Assembly (NCBI RefSeq): GCF_005144885.1
Contig: NZ_CP039690.1
Coordinates: 5,903,001-5,967,000 of the forward strand
Length of the DNA stretch: 64,000 nt
Reading direction: 5' to 3'
From: Phreatobacter stygius
GTDB lineage: Bacteria > Pseudomonadota > Alphaproteobacteria > Rhizobiales > Phreatobacteraceae
Under the pieces are notes generated by a model. The model worked only from the letters and a program-made list of their open reading frames with translations, was not told the origin of the DNA and searched no databases. This document shows positions 63,046 to 64,000 of the stretch, in pieces. The position numbers and the translations under genes are program-made. The stretch's first letter is position 1. Each line of letters begins with the position of its first letter.

Positions 63046-63819
63046 ATGTCACGCCGACTGGTCGATATTTCGGTGCCCTTGCAGAACGACGTGCCCGCCG
63101 ATCCGCCCGGCGGCCATCCGACGATCGAATATATCGACCACCAGCAGGGCATGGATCGCATGCTCAAGCATTTCCCCGGGCTCGCGCCGAAAGACCTGCC
63201 GGAGGGCCAGGCCTGGGCGGTCGAACGCATCACCCTGTCGACCCACAATGGCACTCATCTGGACGCGCCCTGGCATTATCACCCGACGATGAACCGGGGC
63301 GAGAAGTCCTGGACGATCGACGAAGTGCCGCTCGAATGGTGCCTGCAGCCCGGCGTGAAGCTGGACTTCCGCCATTTCCCCGACGGCTATGTGGTGACCG
63401 CCTCAGACGTCGAGCAGGAACTGGCGCGCATTGGCCATCAGCTGCAGCCGTTGAACATCGTCGTGGTCAATACCAGCGCCGGCGCCAAATATGGCCGCCA
63501 GGACTATGTCAATTCCGGCTGCGGCATGGGCTATGAGGCGACCATGTACCTGCTCGAGCGCGGCGTTCGGGTCACCGGCACGGATGCCTGGAGCTGGGAC
63601 GCGCCGTTCGTCTACACCGCCCGGAAATATGCCGAAACCGGTGATGCCAGCCTGATCTGGGAAGGCCATAAGGCGGGCCGTCACATTGGCTATTCGCATA
63701 TCGAGAAGCTGCACAATCTCGAGCAATTGCCCTCGACCGGTTTCACCGTGTCGTGTTTCCCGGTGAAGATCGAACGCGCCTCGGCCGGCTGGACCCGCGC
63801 CATCGCCATCATCGATTGA
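63046..63819 (+). CDS. Cyclase family protein (kynurenine formamidase-like)
   Basis: 257 residues from ATG 63046 with AGGAGAAA upstream. Metal-binding signature HNGTHLDAPWHYHP, and DVSVP-like start VDISVPLQNDVPAD, later GVRVTGTDAWSWDAP. Mn/Zn-dependent amide or lactam hydrolase family (KynB, isatin hydrolase). With the FAH-family protein it fits ring-product hydrolysis. Confidence 0.92.
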   Translation: MSRRLVDISVPLQNDVPADPPGGHPTIEYIDHQQGMDRMLKHFPGLAPKDLPEGQAWAVERITLSTHNGTHLDAPWHYHPTMNRGEKSWTIDEVPLEWCLQPGVKLDFRHFPDGYVVTASDVEQELARIGHQLQPLNIVVVNTSAGAKYGRQDYVNSGCGMGYEATMYLLERGVRVTGTDAWSWDAPFVYTARKYAETGDASLIWEGHKAGRHIGYSHIEKLHNLEQLPSTGFTVSCFPVKIERASAGWTRAIAIID

Positions 63820-63820
63820 C

Positions 63821-64000
63821 TTAAGGACACGCGTGCGGGGGTGAAAAGCCCCCGCGTACTGGCGTGCCGGCCTCAGTGCAGCCGGCGCTTGCCACACCGA
63901 AATGGCAGATGCCTTCGCCAGGCTTGGCGTCGGCATGCGGGACAATGATGCCGGTCGGGCAGGGCACGGCAGCGGCCTCGCCGCTGGCGGCGCAATGAAT
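63821..64000 (-). CDS. Possible partial cysteine-containing protein (C-terminal end)
   Basis: A minus-strand frame enters from the right edge and runs ~59 codons to TAA 63823-63821, including PCPTGIIVPHADAKPGEGIC and HFGVASAGC. The Cys spacing looks protein-like, but a GC hairpin (GCGGGGG/CCCCCGC, 63836-63856) lies in the last codons and could instead be a transcript terminator for the cyclase. No family recognised. Confidence 0.3.
   Translation of the reverse strand: MHCAASGEAAAVPCPTGIIVPHADAKPGEGICHFGVASAGCTEAGTPVRGGFSPPHACP
63836..63856. terminator. Candidate hairpin terminator after cyclase gene
   Basis: GCGGGGG and CCCCCGC arms around TGAAAAG, about 17 bases after the cyclase stop. No following T-tract, so rated low. 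Confidence 0.4.

Overview
The window is GC-rich (roughly two-thirds G+C by eye) and reads like a chromosome segment of an alphaproteobacterium of the Hyphomicrobiales (Rhizobiales). The clues are the gene repertoire (anmK beside tyrS, an AsmA-like giant protein, two large branched-chain-type and taurine-type ABC cassettes, many GntR/GST/amidohydrolase genes), GTG/TTG starts, ATGA-type gene overlaps, and short dispersed palindromic repeats of the kind seen in that order. The genus cannot be fixed from sequence reading alone.

Layout. 1-7075 is mostly housekeeping: the end of an AsmA/DUF3971 protein, a small exported protein, a quinone-reductase-like dehydrogenase with a rhodanese, anmK, tyrS and a glutathione S-transferase. 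7091-8511 is an IS4-type insertion sequence sitting in the middle of a dispersed palindrome. 8706-26542 is a large catabolic locus. A leuCD-like hydratase is divergent from a GntR/UTRA regulator, which is followed by a nearly continuous operon: Tat-exported binding protein, LivHMGF transporter, MmgE/PrpD, KRCGH lyase, HyuB/HyuA, isochorismatase-fold protein, fumarate-reductase-like flavoprotein, M24 peptidase. The enzyme set suggests import and stepwise breakdown of a cyclic imide or substituted succinate/maleate (dehydrogenate, hydrate, cleave), but the substrate is unknown.

26686-37657 holds a chemoreceptor, an amidase, two tandem M20 peptidases, a histone-deacetylase-fold deacetylase, a PHBH-type monooxygenase with a DUF2783 partner, a 172-bp tandem repeat and a TetR-GST pair. 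37760-41632 holds a DUF3016 protein, then the most unusual locus in the window. There, a HigB-like small gene with a perfect palindromic operator precedes a single ORF that joins a HigA-type antitoxin/HTH domain to a transmembrane helix and a GT51 peptidoglycan glycosyltransferase domain (38289-39733). rlmE and ppx/gppA follow.

41854-54000 is accessory DNA. A tRNA-Gln(CUG) carries an 18-bp 3'-end repeat that recurs at 47102, bounding a ~5.2-kb defence island with an MmeI-like type II restriction-modification protein and an Mrr-like nuclease but no visible integrase. Beyond it lie two IS256-family insertions (each with its own target duplication), a lipoprotein gene hit exactly at its start codon, a BrnT/BrnA toxin-antitoxin pair, a TPR protein, a GFA protein and mobile-element debris.

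54026-64000 returns to core-like DNA: a zinc-ribbon protein, DUF6494, a UPF0182 membrane protein, and a second catabolic/transport unit (binding protein, GntR/FCD regulator, ATPase, two permeases) divergent from a fumarylacetoacetase-family hydrolase and a kynurenine-formamidase-like cyclase.
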